A DNA stretch of 64,000 nucleotides from NCBI RefSeq assembly GCF_016093295.1, contig NZ_JAEDAL010000003.1, positions 186,001 through 250,000 on the forward strand. The letters are read 5' to 3'. Below, piece by piece: positions 48,743 to 57,600 of this stretch (the stretch's first letter is position 1; each line of letters opens with the position of its first letter). The stretch comes from Inhella gelatinilytica (GTDB lineage: Bacteria; Pseudomonadota; Gammaproteobacteria; Burkholderiales; Burkholderiaceae_C). The notes under the pieces are model-generated. The model had not been told where the DNA came from. It ran no database searches and worked only from the letters and a program-made list of their open reading frames with translations. The position numbers and the translations under genes were made by a program.

Positions 48743-49645
48743 TCAGGATTGCGCGACTTGCTGCGGCGTGTGGGATGCCGGTGCCGCGGGGCGGTTGGCA
48801 TTCCAGGGGCCGCTGCGGGGGCCCAACAGCGCCTTCAGTTGCTCTTGCTCGGCAAGTACCCGGGCGGCGTAGCCGTTGTCCTCGTCCGGATTGACGGCGC
48901 CAACGTAGCAGCGTAGGCCCTCGTTGACTCCACCGGCGCGCTGGATGCACTCCTTGAGCACCTGCACGCCCACCTTGAGGTTGGACACTGGATCCAGTGC
49001 GGCGCGCTGCCCACCAAACGCTTCAAATTTGTCGTCATGCACGCGGGTCATGACCTGCATCAAGCCCTGAGCCCCCACCGGGCTTTGGGCGAACGGATTG
49101 AATGAGGACTCCACCGCCATCACGGCCAGCACCAGGGTGGGGTCGATGCGGGCTCGCTCTCCCGCTTGCCAGGCTTCGAGCACCAAGCGTGCCATGGGTT
49201 CCAGCGCCACTTTGTAGCGTCGTGACAAGTGGGACGCCAGCGTCGCCTGGCTTCGATTCAATTCCGTCAGGTCGGCCGCGGTGACCCGCTGCGCTGCTTC
49301 CGGTTCGGGGACCGGAACAACCTCCGCATGCCCCTCCAGCACTCGCGCATCGTGGCGGGCGCTCAACCAAGCCAGGGCCCGCAACTCCAGCCCCGTGCGT
49401 AACTCTGGATGGGTGCCAAACAGCAGTGCAATGGAAACAGCACCCAGCCCCAGCAGCGCCAGGGTGTTGTGGCTGACCACCATCAGGCCATGGCCCACAT
49501 CCTGGACAAAAAGATGCGTGCTGTGGACGAAGCGAGTCAACGCGTGGTGGAGCCAGGTGGTTCGGGTCATGCGCAGAGGAGTGGTCAATGAGACACTGGA
49601 TGCCCGATGGGCAGCCTGGTCACTCCAGAGTCGAAAGACGTGCAT
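48743..49645 (-). CDS. Lytic transglycosylase (SLT domain), exported
   Basis: 300 residues. A hydrophobic segment at about 60-77 (LALLGLGAVSIALLFG) anchors or exports the protein. The SLT domain spans about 150-265: catalytic Glu179 in VMAVESSFNP, then SPVGAQGLMQVMT and the Tyr/Asn-containing AVNPDEDNGYAARVL. It cleaves the glycan strand of peptidoglycan. Start at 49645 (ATG) is preferred; a TTG at 49672 is also open. It is divergent from ubiD by 55 bases. Confidence 0.85.
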   Translation of the reverse strand: MHVFRLWSDQAAHRASSVSLTTPLRMTRTTWLHHALTRFVHSTHLFVQDVGHGLMVVSHNTLALLGLGAVSIALLFGTHPELRTGLELRALAWLSARHDARVLEGHAEVVPVPEPEAAQRVTAADLTELNRSQATLASHLSRRYKVALEPMARLVLEAWQAGERARIDPTLVLAVMAVESSFNPFAQSPVGAQGLMQVMTRVHDDKFEAFGGQRAALDPVSNLKVGVQVLKECIQRAGGVNEGLRCYVGAVNPDEDNGYAARVLAEQEQLKALLGPRSGPWNANRPAAPASHTPQQVAQS

Positions 49646-49700
49646 TGTCGGGGTAGCCAAATAACTGGTCAAACATATAGACGCGGCGTTCTATTCAAAA

Positions 49701-51275
49701 ATGAACTATTCGGATTTGCGGGGATTCCTGGAACTTCTGGAAAAACAGGGCGACTTGCGGCGAGTTGATGCGCCGGTATCCCCGGACTTGGGCATGACGG
49801 CGTTGAGCGATCGTGTGCTCCGTGCGGGGGGGCCGGCTTTGTGGTTTTCACATCCCAGTCAGGGGGATCGGCCGGTGCTGACCAATCTGTTTGGTACGGT
49901 GCGACGGGTGGCGCTCGGCATGGGAGCGGATGACCCCCGAGCCTTGCGCCAAATCGGGGAAGTGCTGGCCCGTTTGAAAGAGCCCGAACCGCCCAAGGGC
50001 TTGCGGGACGCCGGTCAACTGTGGGAGATGGCGCGCACGGTTTGGCAAATGCGACCGGCGGTGGTGAGTCGCCCCGTGTGTCAAGAGGAGGTGATCGAGG
50101 GAGCGGAGCTGGACCTGCGCAGATTGCCGATTCAGCGCTGTTGGCCTGATGACGCCGGCCCGCTCCTCACCTGGGGTTTGGTCATCACGCGAGGGCCGCA
50201 AAACGTACCGAACCCGCGCTTGCGTCAAAACCTCGGGATTTACCGCCAGCAACTGATTGGACCGCGCCAATTGATCATGCGGTGGCTGGCTCACCGGGGT
50301 GGCGCACTGGACTTCCGCGCGTTCCGGTTGGCCCATCCGGGGCAGGCGTTTCCAATCGCAGTGGCGCTGGGCGCTGACCCGGCAACCACCTTGGGCGCGG
50401 TGACGCCCGTGCCCGATTCGCTCTCCGAATACCAGTTTGCGGGCTTGCTGCGCGGGGCCCGAACCGAAGTCGCTCAGGCTCAAGTGGGCGAGGGCGGCTT
50501 GGCGCTACAAGTCCCAGCAACCGCCGAAATGGTGCTGGAGGGGCACATCCCGCCCGCGGAACGCGGGTGGCAAGGAATGAGTGAGATGGGCATTCCGTTA
50601 AAAGAAATGGATGGCTACCTGCATGCCCTGGAGGGGCCGTTTGGCGACCACACGGGGTATTACAACGAGCGGGACTGGTTCCCAGTCTTCGAGGTGCAAC
50701 GCCTAACGCAGCGCCGAGGGGCTTTCTATCACTCGACGTACACGGGCAAGCCGCCTGACGAACCGGCCGTCTTGGGCATGGCTCTGAATGAGGTGTTCGT
50801 GCCCCTGCTGCAAAAGCAGTTCCCGGAAATCGTTGACTTCTATCTGCCACCGGAAGGCTGCAGCTACCGGATGGCCCTGATCTCCATCCGCAAGGCCTAT
50901 GCAGGCCATGCCAAGCGCGTGATGCTGGGGTTGTGGAGCTATTTGCGCCAGTTCATGTACACAAAGTTCATTGTGGTCACGGACGACGATGTGAACATTC
51001 GCGATTGGGCGGATGTCATGTGGGCCATCACCACCCGGGTCGACCCGGTGCGTGACACCGTGCAGGTGAACCACACGCCCATCGACTACCTCGACTTTGC
51101 GTCGCCCGTCAGCGGCCTGGGCGGAAAGATGGGGCTGGATGCCACCAACAAATGGCCGGGTGAAACCGACCGCGAGTGGGGGCGCGTGATCCGCATGCCA
51201 GAGAGCGTGACGCGTGACGCTGAATTGCTGTACCTAAGCTTGTTTCAATCGCCTCGTCAAGCGGAAAAGTCCTAG
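49701..51275 (+). CDS. ubiD: UbiD-family decarboxylase (3-octaprenyl-4-hydroxybenzoate carboxy-lyase)
   Basis: Prenylated-FMN-dependent decarboxylase of ubiquinone biosynthesis. 524 residues. [21 protein letters not shown] at the N-terminus, [41 protein letters not shown], and [20 protein letters not shown] with [14 protein letters not shown] at the end; these are UbiD landmarks. The ubiX partner that supplies the cofactor is not nearby. A strong terminator lies about 140 bases downstream. Confidence 0.93.
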   Translation: MNYSDLRGFLELLEKQGDLRRVDAPVSPDLGMTALSDRVLRAGGPALWFSHPSQGDRPVLTNLFGTVRRVALGMGADDPRALRQIGEVLARLKEPEPPKGLRDAGQLWEMARTVWQMRPAVVSRPVCQEEVIEGAELDLRRLPIQRCWPDDAGPLLTWGLVITRGPQNVPNPRLRQNLGIYRQQLIGPRQLIMRWLAHRGGALDFRAFRLAHPGQAFPIAVALGADPATTLGAVTPVPDSLSEYQFAGLLRGARTEVAQAQVGEGGLALQVPATAEMVLEGHIPPAERGWQGMSEMGIPLKEMDGYLHALEGPFGDHTGYYNERDWFPVFEVQRLTQRRGAFYHSTYTGKPPDEPAVLGMALNEVFVPLLQKQFPEIVDFYLPPEGCSYRMALISIRKAYAGHAKRVMLGLWSYLRQFMYTKFIVVTDDDVNIRDWADVMWAITTRVDPVRDTVQVNHTPIDYLDFASPVSGLGGKMGLDATNKWPGETDREWGRVIRMPESVTRDAELLYLSLFQSPRQAEKS

Positions 51276-51279
51276 GAAT

Positions 51280-51454
51280 TCGAGCTTGAAGCGGCGGGGT
51301 GCAGCGCCTAATGTTGGACCGCCTCAGAGGAGGCATACCCCAAAGGCGCAGTCTCTGCGCGCCAGGAGCCCGGCGGTATCCCCCGTCGAGCCCCAGAGGT
51401 GGCATCTGGCCACCACCCCCCTCCCGGCCGTTCGGTCGGGAGGGGTTTCTCTTT
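51280..51454 (+). ncRNA. Structured intergenic RNA candidate with its own promoter-like site and terminator
   Basis: Between ubiD and msrA. TTGAAG (about 51289-51294) and TAATGT (17 bases further) resemble a promoter. Downstream are perfect short hairpins GCCTC-AGAG-GAGGC, GCGCAG-TCT-CTGCGC and GGTGGC-ATCT-GGCCACC, then a Rho-independent terminator. No 6S, SRP, tmRNA or riboswitch consensus fits. It could be a small RNA of about 130 bases, or a leader/attenuator for msrA. A protein reading of this stretch is not convincing. Confidence 0.45.
51418..51454 (+). terminator. Rho-independent terminator between ubiD and msrA
   Basis: Nine-pair stem CCCCTCCCG/CGGGAGGGG (51418-51445) with an inner CCG/CGG extension, followed by TTTCTCTTT. 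It ends either ubiD, the structured RNA candidate, or both; msrA begins 42 bases after it. Confidence 0.92.
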
Positions 51455-51495
51455 CTGGCTATCCTGCGATCTTTGTGGGCAAAAAAGGGCGCGCA

Positions 51496-52035
51496 ATGGC
51501 AGGCATGGACCTGATTACTTTAGGCGGGGGCTGTTTTTGGTGCCTGGACGCCTGTTTTCGTCGCTTGCGCGGGGTGACGGCGGTCGAGTCCGGTTTCAGT
51601 AACGGGCACGTGTTGTCGCCCACCTATGAGCAAGTGTGCTCGGGCTTGACGGGGCATGCCGAGGTGGTGCGGGTGCATTTCGATCCGGACATCATTTCTT
51701 TGGCTTCGTTGCTCGAAGTCTTTTTCGTGATTCATGACCCAACCCAAGTGAACGGGCAAGGTGCTGATTTGGGGCCCCAGTACCGGTCAGGGATCTATGT
51801 CCACAGCGCGGCACAAGAGGCCATCGCCCGTCAGGTTTTGAATGAGGTGCAGCAGGCCCTTGCGGGCCGGGTGGTGACGGAATTGGCCTTTGAGCAAGGC
51901 TATACCCCGGCCGAGGCGGTTCACCAGGGCTACTTTGATGCGAACTCAGAGGCTGGCTACTGCACCTTCGTGATCGAGCCCAAACTACAGAAGTTTCAAG
52001 CCCGTTTCCGCAGTCTGCTCCGTGAAGATGCCTGA
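51496..52035 (+). CDS. msrA: Peptide-methionine (S)-S-oxide reductase
   Basis: Repairs oxidised methionine. 179 residues. The catalytic motif GGGCFWCLDACF is near the N-terminus; YEQVCSGLTGHAEVVRVHFDP and QGYFDANSEAGYC are family landmarks, the last Cys being a possible resolving residue. Start at 51496 has AAGGGC upstream; ATG at 51505 is an alternative. The 3' end overlaps the ABC ATPase gene by 14 bases or less. Cytoplasmic, no signal peptide. Confidence 0.95.
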   Translation: MAGMDLITLGGGCFWCLDACFRRLRGVTAVESGFSNGHVLSPTYEQVCSGLTGHAEVVRVHFDPDIISLASLLEVFFVIHDPTQVNGQGADLGPQYRSGIYVHSAAQEAIARQVLNEVQQALAGRVVTELAFEQGYTPAEAVHQGYFDANSEAGYCTFVIEPKLQKFQARFRSLLREDA

Positions 52036-52702
52036 TTTGATGGCCTGGCAAGACCTGGTGTGGCATCGCCCCCAGGGCCCTCGCCTCGGGTTCGGTTCCG
52101 GGGCCATTGGGGCGGGCCAGCACCTCCTTATTCAAGGGGCGTCCGGCTCAGGGAAAAGCAGTTTTTTAGCCCTGCTGTCCGGTTTGCAAACCCCCACCGA
52201 AGGCCGGGTTCAATTGCGGGGTGCTGAATGGACTGCCCTGACGCCCGCCGCGCGGGATGCGTGGCGCGCCCAGCATGTCGGTTTGATGCCCCAGATGCTG
52301 CATCTGGTGGACGGGTTGACCGTTTGGGAGAACCTCGCGTTGCCCTTTTGGGTGGTCGATGCCCAGGTCGATGGCGCTTGCATCGAAGCGACGGCCCATC
52401 GATTGGGCTTGGAAGGCTTGCTGCGCCGTCGAGCGGATCAAGTCAGTGGCGGACAACGTCAGCGTGTGGCCCTGGCGCGGGCTTTGGTTCGTCGCCCGGC
52501 GGTGCTGATGCTGGACGAACCCAGCAGCAGTCTGGACGATGACGCCACCGCACGGTGGCTGGGCCTGGTGCATGAGTTGGTCCAGGAACAAGGGGTGAGT
52601 GTGGTGGTGGCCACCCACGATGCCCGCGTGGTGCAAGCGGCCAAGCACTGGCCCGGCATGAACGTCCTCAGGTTGCCCGTGGATTCGGCGGCGAACGCAT
52701 GA
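52028..52702 (+). CDS. ABC transporter ATP-binding protein (LolD/MacB type) of a metal-uptake-like module
   Basis: 224 residues. Walker A QGASGSGKSSFLALLSGL, Q-loop GLMPQMLHLVDGLTVWENLALP, signature VSGGQRQRVALARAL, Walker B VLMLDEPSSSLDD, H-loop VVVATHDARV. The ATG at 52028 (or GTG at 52022) lies inside the msrA end. It is coupled by ATGA to an FtsX-like permease, with a DUF3299 gene and a TonB receptor following. Clusters of this make-up (for example PA4063-PA4066 of Pseudomonas aeruginosa) are known as zinc-starvation genes. Confidence 0.88.
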   Translation: MPDLMAWQDLVWHRPQGPRLGFGSGAIGAGQHLLIQGASGSGKSSFLALLSGLQTPTEGRVQLRGAEWTALTPAARDAWRAQHVGLMPQMLHLVDGLTVWENLALPFWVVDAQVDGACIEATAHRLGLEGLLRRRADQVSGGQRQRVALARALVRRPAVLMLDEPSSSLDDDATARWLGLVHELVQEQGVSVVVATHDARVVQAAKHWPGMNVLRLPVDSAANA

Positions 52703-53925
52703 GCCTCAAACGATGGAAATTGGCGTGGCGTCTGCTGTGGACGCGCCCGGTTATGACGGGCCTACACGTCTTGCTTTTGGCGCTGGGGTGGGCCACCGTC
52801 ACGCTGGTCCTGCTGCTCGGTGAACAGGTCGAGCGTCGCTTGCAGCGGGACTTGGCGGGGGTGGACTTGGTGGTTGGCGCCAAGGGTAGCCCCCTTCAAA
52901 TCGTGTTGGCGGGGCTTTTCCACATCGATGCTCCGACGGGCAATATTCCGCTGGATACGGTTCAGCGCTTGAGAAAAAACCCACTGGTACAAGACGTCTG
53001 GCCCCTTTCCATGGGCGACAGCATCCAGGGCTGGCGCATCGTGGGCGCCGAGGCGACGTATCTGAATCTCCAACAGGCGCAGCTGTCTGCAGGCCGCGTC
53101 TGGTCCGGCCCCATGGAGGCTGTGCTGGGGGCGACGGTGGCTCGTCAACTGGGGCTGGGTTTGGGGGCCGTCATCAAGGGCAGTCACGGACTTGGAGCGA
53201 CTGCATCAGAGCATGCGGACGCCTATCACGTTGTGGGCGTGTTGCGGCCTTGTGGGTGCGCGATGGACCAACTGGTGCTGACGGACTTGACCTCCATTTG
53301 GCAGGTTCACGAGGAGCATCACGGCGAGTCAGCGGGCGAAATCGAACCCGAGCATCACGCCGATGACAGCGCGCGGCCTCGTGAGGTAACGGTGGCTTTG
53401 GTGCGTTATCGCAGCCCTCTGGGTGTAGCGTTGGTGCCGCGCACGGTGCAGGCTGAACCCGGTTTGCAGGCGGCTTCGCCCGCCCTTGAAAGTGCACGGT
53501 TGATGCGGGTGATGGGGGTGGGTCGGGAGGTCCTGCAAGTGGGCGGTTTCGCGCTGCTGGCCTCTGCTGTGCTGTCGGTGCTCATCGCTTTGCTCACGGT
53601 GGCCCGTGAGCGGCAAGCCGATTGGGCGTTGTTGCGCATGTTGGGGGCCACGCCGCGGTGGTTGGTTGGGGTCATGGTGGCGCAATCCCTGGGGCTTGCG
53701 GGCCTGGGCCTGGGCTTGGGGTGGGCCTTGGCGCACGGAATTCAGGGGATTCTGGCGACCGTGCTGCAGCAGCGGAACTTGGCCCTGCTGGACCCGACGT
53801 ACTTCTCCGTGACGGAGCTGGGTCTGGTGCTGGCTGGGGTCGGACTGGCGCTTGTGGCGGCGGTGCTGCCCGCTTGGCGCGTATTGCGGGCCGACGTGCT
53901 GAGCTTGCTTCAGTCACGGCACTGA
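52699..53925 (+). CDS. FtsX/MacB-like ABC permease with His-rich loop
   Basis: 408 residues. An N-terminal helix (VMTGLHVLLLALGWATVTLVLLL), a large periplasmic domain of about 230 residues and three C-terminal helices of the FtsX type (LQVGGFALLASAVLSVLIALL, WLVGVMVAQSLGLAGLGLGLGW and LGLVLAGVGLALVAAVLPAW, given here as landmarks). In the periplasmic domain, WQVHEEHHGESAGEIEPEHH is a dense His/Glu cluster and RPCGCAMD a Cys pair, both suggestive of metal binding. It overlaps the ATPase gene by four bases. Confidence 0.85.
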   Translation: MSLKRWKLAWRLLWTRPVMTGLHVLLLALGWATVTLVLLLGEQVERRLQRDLAGVDLVVGAKGSPLQIVLAGLFHIDAPTGNIPLDTVQRLRKNPLVQDVWPLSMGDSIQGWRIVGAEATYLNLQQAQLSAGRVWSGPMEAVLGATVARQLGLGLGAVIKGSHGLGATASEHADAYHVVGVLRPCGCAMDQLVLTDLTSIWQVHEEHHGESAGEIEPEHHADDSARPREVTVALVRYRSPLGVALVPRTVQAEPGLQAASPALESARLMRVMGVGREVLQVGGFALLASAVLSVLIALLTVARERQADWALLRMLGATPRWLVGVMVAQSLGLAGLGLGLGWALAHGIQGILATVLQQRNLALLDPTYFSVTELGLVLAGVGLALVAAVLPAWRVLRADVLSLLQSRH

Positions 53926-53945
53926 AGAAAGCGGACAATCTTCCC

Positions 53946-54443
53946 ATGCGTGTTCTCTTGTTGGTCGTTTTGTTGCTTGCCGGGATGCGGGTGGCGGCCC
54001 AACCGGCCGGCGATGGAAATCCGCCCGTGGGTCAAGGGGCGGGCGTGCACGATCCTCGCAGCCCCTTCAAGCCCTTGGAGGAGCGCGCGGGTGTCCTGAG
54101 TTGGGCGCAGCTGTCGGCGGTGACCGCGAAGATTGAAAACAAAAAAGTGGTGGCCACGTTTTCTCCGGCCATCGCCGCACTGCATCAGCAAAAGGTGAAA
54201 GTGCAGGGATTCATGCTGCCGTTAGAACCCGGCGAACGGCAATCCCATTTCCTGCTATCTCGAGTGCCCACCGCCTGCAGTTTTTGTGTGCCCGCGGGGC
54301 CGGAGGGCTTGATTGAGGTGCGCACCACCGCCCCCGTGCGCTATTCCCTGGAGGCCGTTACCGTAGAGGGCATCTTGGCGGTGCTCAAAGAGGATCCCTA
54401 TGGCCTCTTTTATCGCGTCGTGGAGGCGCGGCAGGTGCCATGA
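53946..54443 (+). CDS. DUF3299 periplasmic protein
   Basis: 165 residues with a short signal peptide (VLLLVVLLLAGMRVAAQ). The mature part has VLSWAQLSAVTAKIENKKVV and QKVKVQGFMLPLE, then TACSFCVPAGPEGLIEV, where the Cys pair and following segment correspond to the DUF3299 core. The family often accompanies the ABC pair above, in zinc-responsive clusters. The exact function is unknown. It is 20 bases past the permease and coupled by ATGA to the next gene. Confidence 0.82.
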   Translation: MRVLLLVVLLLAGMRVAAQPAGDGNPPVGQGAGVHDPRSPFKPLEERAGVLSWAQLSAVTAKIENKKVVATFSPAIAALHQQKVKVQGFMLPLEPGERQSHFLLSRVPTACSFCVPAGPEGLIEVRTTAPVRYSLEAVTVEGILAVLKEDPYGLFYRVVEARQVP

Positions 54444-54769
54444 AATTGTGGGGCGTTTCACGCCGACCGCTGCCGGCCTGGGGTGCGTGGGCGCTGATCG
54501 TCGTTGTCTTGGCCGTGCGCCAGCTTGTGCTGGTGCATGGATTGGCGCACCCCGGGGCCCGAGTCGAGGCGGCCAGCTTCGCTGGGCACACCGTGGGCGA
54601 CCTGACTTGCGAAGCCTTGGATCACCTCGGGGCCGGGGAAGGAACGCTGCCCAAGCTTCAAGCCCTGGGGCCTGACGCTCCAGCGCTCGGTGTTGGTTGG
54701 CGTCAGGCCTCCGAACCCATTCCGGCCCCAACCTGGCGCAGAAGCGCGCGGGGCCCACCGCAGGCTTGA
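54440..54769 (+). CDS. Small membrane-anchored protein with His/Cys residues, metal-module member
   Basis: 109 residues. A hydrophobic N-terminal segment (WGAWALIVVVLAVRQLVLVHGL) is followed by HGLAHPG, FAGHTVGDLTC and LDHLGAG. The spacing of His and Cys resembles small DUF2946-like proteins that precede TonB receptors in metal-uptake loci, but I cannot assign a family with certainty. It overlaps the DUF3299 gene by four bases and lies 84 bases before the receptor. Confidence 0.62.
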   Translation: MKLWGVSRRPLPAWGAWALIVVVLAVRQLVLVHGLAHPGARVEAASFAGHTVGDLTCEALDHLGAGEGTLPKLQALGPDAPALGVGWRQASEPIPAPTWRRSARGPPQA

Positions 54770-54853
54770 GAAGCTGAACGAACAGCGGTCCAGTCGCCGC
54801 TGCCTTTCCCTTTCTCCTGTTTGGGGCTGTCAGTGCGCGGCCCCCGCCCTGCC

Positions 54854-56866
54854 ATGCATTACGTTTCCAAATCCCGGGTCGCGATGGCCTGCGCTCTAGC
54901 CATCCTTCCGTCGCTCGCCCAATCCCAGACACCACCTCAATCGGAGGCCAGCTTGCAGCCGGTCATCCTGACCGGCAACCCGCTGCGGAGCGCCCAGGCC
55001 GAAGCCTGGGTGACTCGACTGAGCGCGGACGAGCTGGCGAGTCGCCGCGGCCAAACCCTCGGCCAGTTGTTGGATGGACTGCCGGGCGTCAGTTTGACGG
55101 CGTTCGGCCCCCTGGCCTCTCGTCCGGTTCTCCGCGGACTGGATGGGGACCGATTGCGCGTGCTCAGCAACGGTGGTGCCGCGATGGATCTATCCGCCTT
55201 GTCACCCGACCATGCGGTGGCGCTCGATCCTTTGGTGGTGGAGTCGATCGAAGTGGTGCGTGGCCCCGCTGCGTTGCTGTACGGCGGCAATGCCATGGGG
55301 GGCGTGGTGAACACCCTGGACCAGCGAGTGCCCAAAGGCGGTAGCCGGGGCGCCGTGGCTGAACTGCGTTCAGGCGGGGCGGGCAATGACCGCCAGGCTG
55401 CCGCCGTGCTGGATTGGGGCCCGGGGCCCGGGCGCAGCGGTTGGGCGTGGCATGCCGATGTCAGCCGCCGTTTAAGCGAGGAACAGGCTGCCGCGCGTCA
55501 CGAGGTGGCCGGGGAATGGTTGGATCGGGTCCGCAACTCAGATGGTTCGCAACGGGCTGTCGCATTGGGTGGCGGTTGGGTCGGTCGTGAAGGTTTTGCG
55601 GGTTTCAGCGTGGACCGTTTTGATGCCGAGTACGGTTCGGTGGCTGAGGCGGCCGTTCGGCTCGGCATGGCCCGGCAGCGATGGGCCCATGAGGGTGAGT
55701 GGCAACTCGATTGGGCGGGCATCAAAACCTTGCGGTGGCAACTGGCTAGCACACGCTATCGCCATGCGGAACTGGAGGAGGGGGCGGTGGGGACCGAGTT
55801 CCGCCTCCGCGGCGGTGACGCTCGGGTCGAGGCGGAGTGGAAGCCCGTCGGGGCCTGGCAAACGGTCCTGGGTGCACACACTGACCAGCAGACTTTTGAA
55901 GCCCTGGGCGACGAGGCTTTTGTGCCCACGACGAAAACCCGGCAACGGGCCGTCTTCGGTCTGGCTCAATGGACTGGGGCGGCCTGGGAGTGGTCGCTGG
56001 GCGCACGTGCCGAGGGGGTTCGGATTGCCAGCGAAGGCGATACGCCGGCTACCCAGGGGCGCTTTGGGCCTCAAACCGCTCGCAAATTCCAACCCCTCAA
56101 CACCGCTTTACAGGGTGTGTGGCGGGGCGGGGCCGCATGGCGTGTGCAGTGGCAGGGTACCTTGGCTCAGCGAGCCCCCAGCGCGACCGAACTGTTCGCC
56201 AATGGCCCCCATTTGGCCACGGCCGCGTGGGAGCGGGGTGATGGAGGACTGGGACTTGAGAGCGCGCGGGGGCAGGAGCTCGCCTTCATTTGGGAGCCCG
56301 GCTCGACCCGAATCCAGGTCAATGTGTTCCAGCAACGGTTCAGCGACTTCATCAGTCTGCAAACCACGGGTGTGGAACTTGAGGTGGACGAAGCGACCTT
56401 GCCGGAAATGCAGTTCCGAGCGGTGCCCGCCCGTCTGCGTGGTTTTGAGGCCCAGTTGCAACACCGGTTCAAGGCCTGGGACTGGCAGTGGAAAGTCCAG
56501 GCGGGGCTAGACCGCGTGGTGGGGCAGCAAACGGACACGGGAACCGCTTTGCCACGCCTAGCGCCCGGCCGGCTCAGCCTGAGGCTGTCGGGCCAACAGG
56601 GTCCGTGGTCCGGCCAGATCAGTTGGCGCCGCATTCAAGCCCAGAACCGTGTGGCGGTTGGGGATGAACCAACGCCGGGCTATGCCGCCGCGGACCTGGA
56701 AATGGCCTATCGCTTCACTTGGTTGGGTTCAGAGAGTCAGCTCGCAGTCAAAGTGCAAAACGTGGGCGACGCCCTGGGCTACAACGCCGTCAACGTTTTG
56801 ACCATTCGCGATCGAACCCCCATCGCGGGACGCAATGTGCAACTGCGCCTGGGCATTGTTCTCTGA
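54854..56866 (+). CDS. TonB-dependent receptor, ZnuD-like
   Basis: 670 residues. Signal peptide (VAMACALAILPSLAQSQ), then the plug domain with LGQLLDGLPGVSL, RPVLRGLDGDRLRVLSNGG, SPDHAVALDPLVVESIEVVRGPAALLYGG (landmarks SPDHAVALDPL and EVVRGPAALLYGG), and a beta-barrel ending in the outer-membrane signature ...NVQLRLGIVL. The segment SPDHA and the plug sequence resemble the zinc receptor ZnuD. Stop codon is immediately adjacent to the convergent pdxH stop. No Zur box was found upstream. Confidence 0.85.
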   Translation: MHYVSKSRVAMACALAILPSLAQSQTPPQSEASLQPVILTGNPLRSAQAEAWVTRLSADELASRRGQTLGQLLDGLPGVSLTAFGPLASRPVLRGLDGDRLRVLSNGGAAMDLSALSPDHAVALDPLVVESIEVVRGPAALLYGGNAMGGVVNTLDQRVPKGGSRGAVAELRSGGAGNDRQAAAVLDWGPGPGRSGWAWHADVSRRLSEEQAAARHEVAGEWLDRVRNSDGSQRAVALGGGWVGREGFAGFSVDRFDAEYGSVAEAAVRLGMARQRWAHEGEWQLDWAGIKTLRWQLASTRYRHAELEEGAVGTEFRLRGGDARVEAEWKPVGAWQTVLGAHTDQQTFEALGDEAFVPTTKTRQRAVFGLAQWTGAAWEWSLGARAEGVRIASEGDTPATQGRFGPQTARKFQPLNTALQGVWRGGAAWRVQWQGTLAQRAPSATELFANGPHLATAAWERGDGGLGLESARGQELAFIWEPGSTRIQVNVFQQRFSDFISLQTTGVELEVDEATLPEMQFRAVPARLRGFEAQLQHRFKAWDWQWKVQAGLDRVVGQQTDTGTALPRLAPGRLSLRLSGQQGPWSGQISWRRIQAQNRVAVGDEPTPGYAAADLEMAYRFTWLGSESQLAVKVQNVGDALGYNAVNVLTIRDRTPIAGRNVQLRLGIVL

Positions 56867-57505
56867 CTAGGGCGCCAGCCGCTCGCACACCCACTGCCCG
56901 TCAGCCTCCATCCGGTAGCGCAGGCGGTCGTGTAGGCGGCTGGGTCGGCCGGCCCAGAACTCCCACCGATCAGGCTTCAAGCGGTAGCCCCCCCAATGCG
57001 GGGGACGCTTCGGGTGCAAACCCTGGGTGGCTGCGACCTTGGCCGCATTGGCGACCAGCACGCTGCGACCGCTGATGACCTGCGACTGGGGGCTGGCCCA
57101 CGCCCCCAGGCGGGAGTCCAGCGGGCGGCTGGCGTAATACGCATCGCTTTCGGACTCAGAAACCTTGTCGACGACGCCCTCAATTCGAACCACACGTTCC
57201 ATGGCCACCCAGTGGAACTGCAAGGCCGCCCAGGGGTGCGCCGCCAGTTCAGTGCCCTTTCGACTCCCATAGTTCGTGTACCAGACCAGCCCCCGCGCGT
57301 CGAACTCTTTGATGAGCACGATGCGCGTCGAGGGGCGTCCGTCAGGGCCCACGGTCGCCAGGGTCATGGCATTGGGCTCCTGGACTTTCGCTGCCAGGGC
57401 CTCGTCGAACCAGAGGCGGAATTGATCGAGCGGATCGGGAGCCGCATGCTCCTCATCCAGGGAGCCCCGCTCGTAGCTCAGGCGCATGTCGGACAACCAG
57501 TTCAT
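56867..57505 (-). CDS. pdxH: Pyridoxamine 5'-phosphate oxidase
   Basis: FMN enzyme making pyridoxal-5'-phosphate. 212 residues. [22 protein letters not shown] at the N-terminus, [41 protein letters not shown]-type segment (here [20 protein letters not shown]), and the C-terminal [28 protein letters not shown]. All are PdxH landmarks. Start could also be ATG at 57487. Confidence 0.96.
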   Translation of the reverse strand: MNWLSDMRLSYERGSLDEEHAAPDPLDQFRLWFDEALAAKVQEPNAMTLATVGPDGRPSTRIVLIKEFDARGLVWYTNYGSRKGTELAAHPWAALQFHWVAMERVVRIEGVVDKVSESESDAYYASRPLDSRLGAWASPQSQVISGRSVLVANAAKVAATQGLHPKRPPHWGGYRLKPDRWEFWAGRPSRLHDRLRYRMEADGQWVCERLAP

Positions 57506-57600
57506 GGGTTTGAGTATCGAGCAAACACCTAATGGAAGGCCCCATAGGGCACTTGGGCGATGCGGCGCATGCTTGACGGCACAGAAAAGTGGGGAAGGAC

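Noticed and set aside
51276-51420. 6S RNA or SRP RNA between ubiD and msrA
   Set aside because: The 6S closing stem with central bubble and the SRP GGAAG/AGCAG core are not present.
54770-54853. Zur box before the ZnuD-like receptor
   Set aside because: No AT-rich inverted repeat of the Zur type seen here or before the ABC genes.
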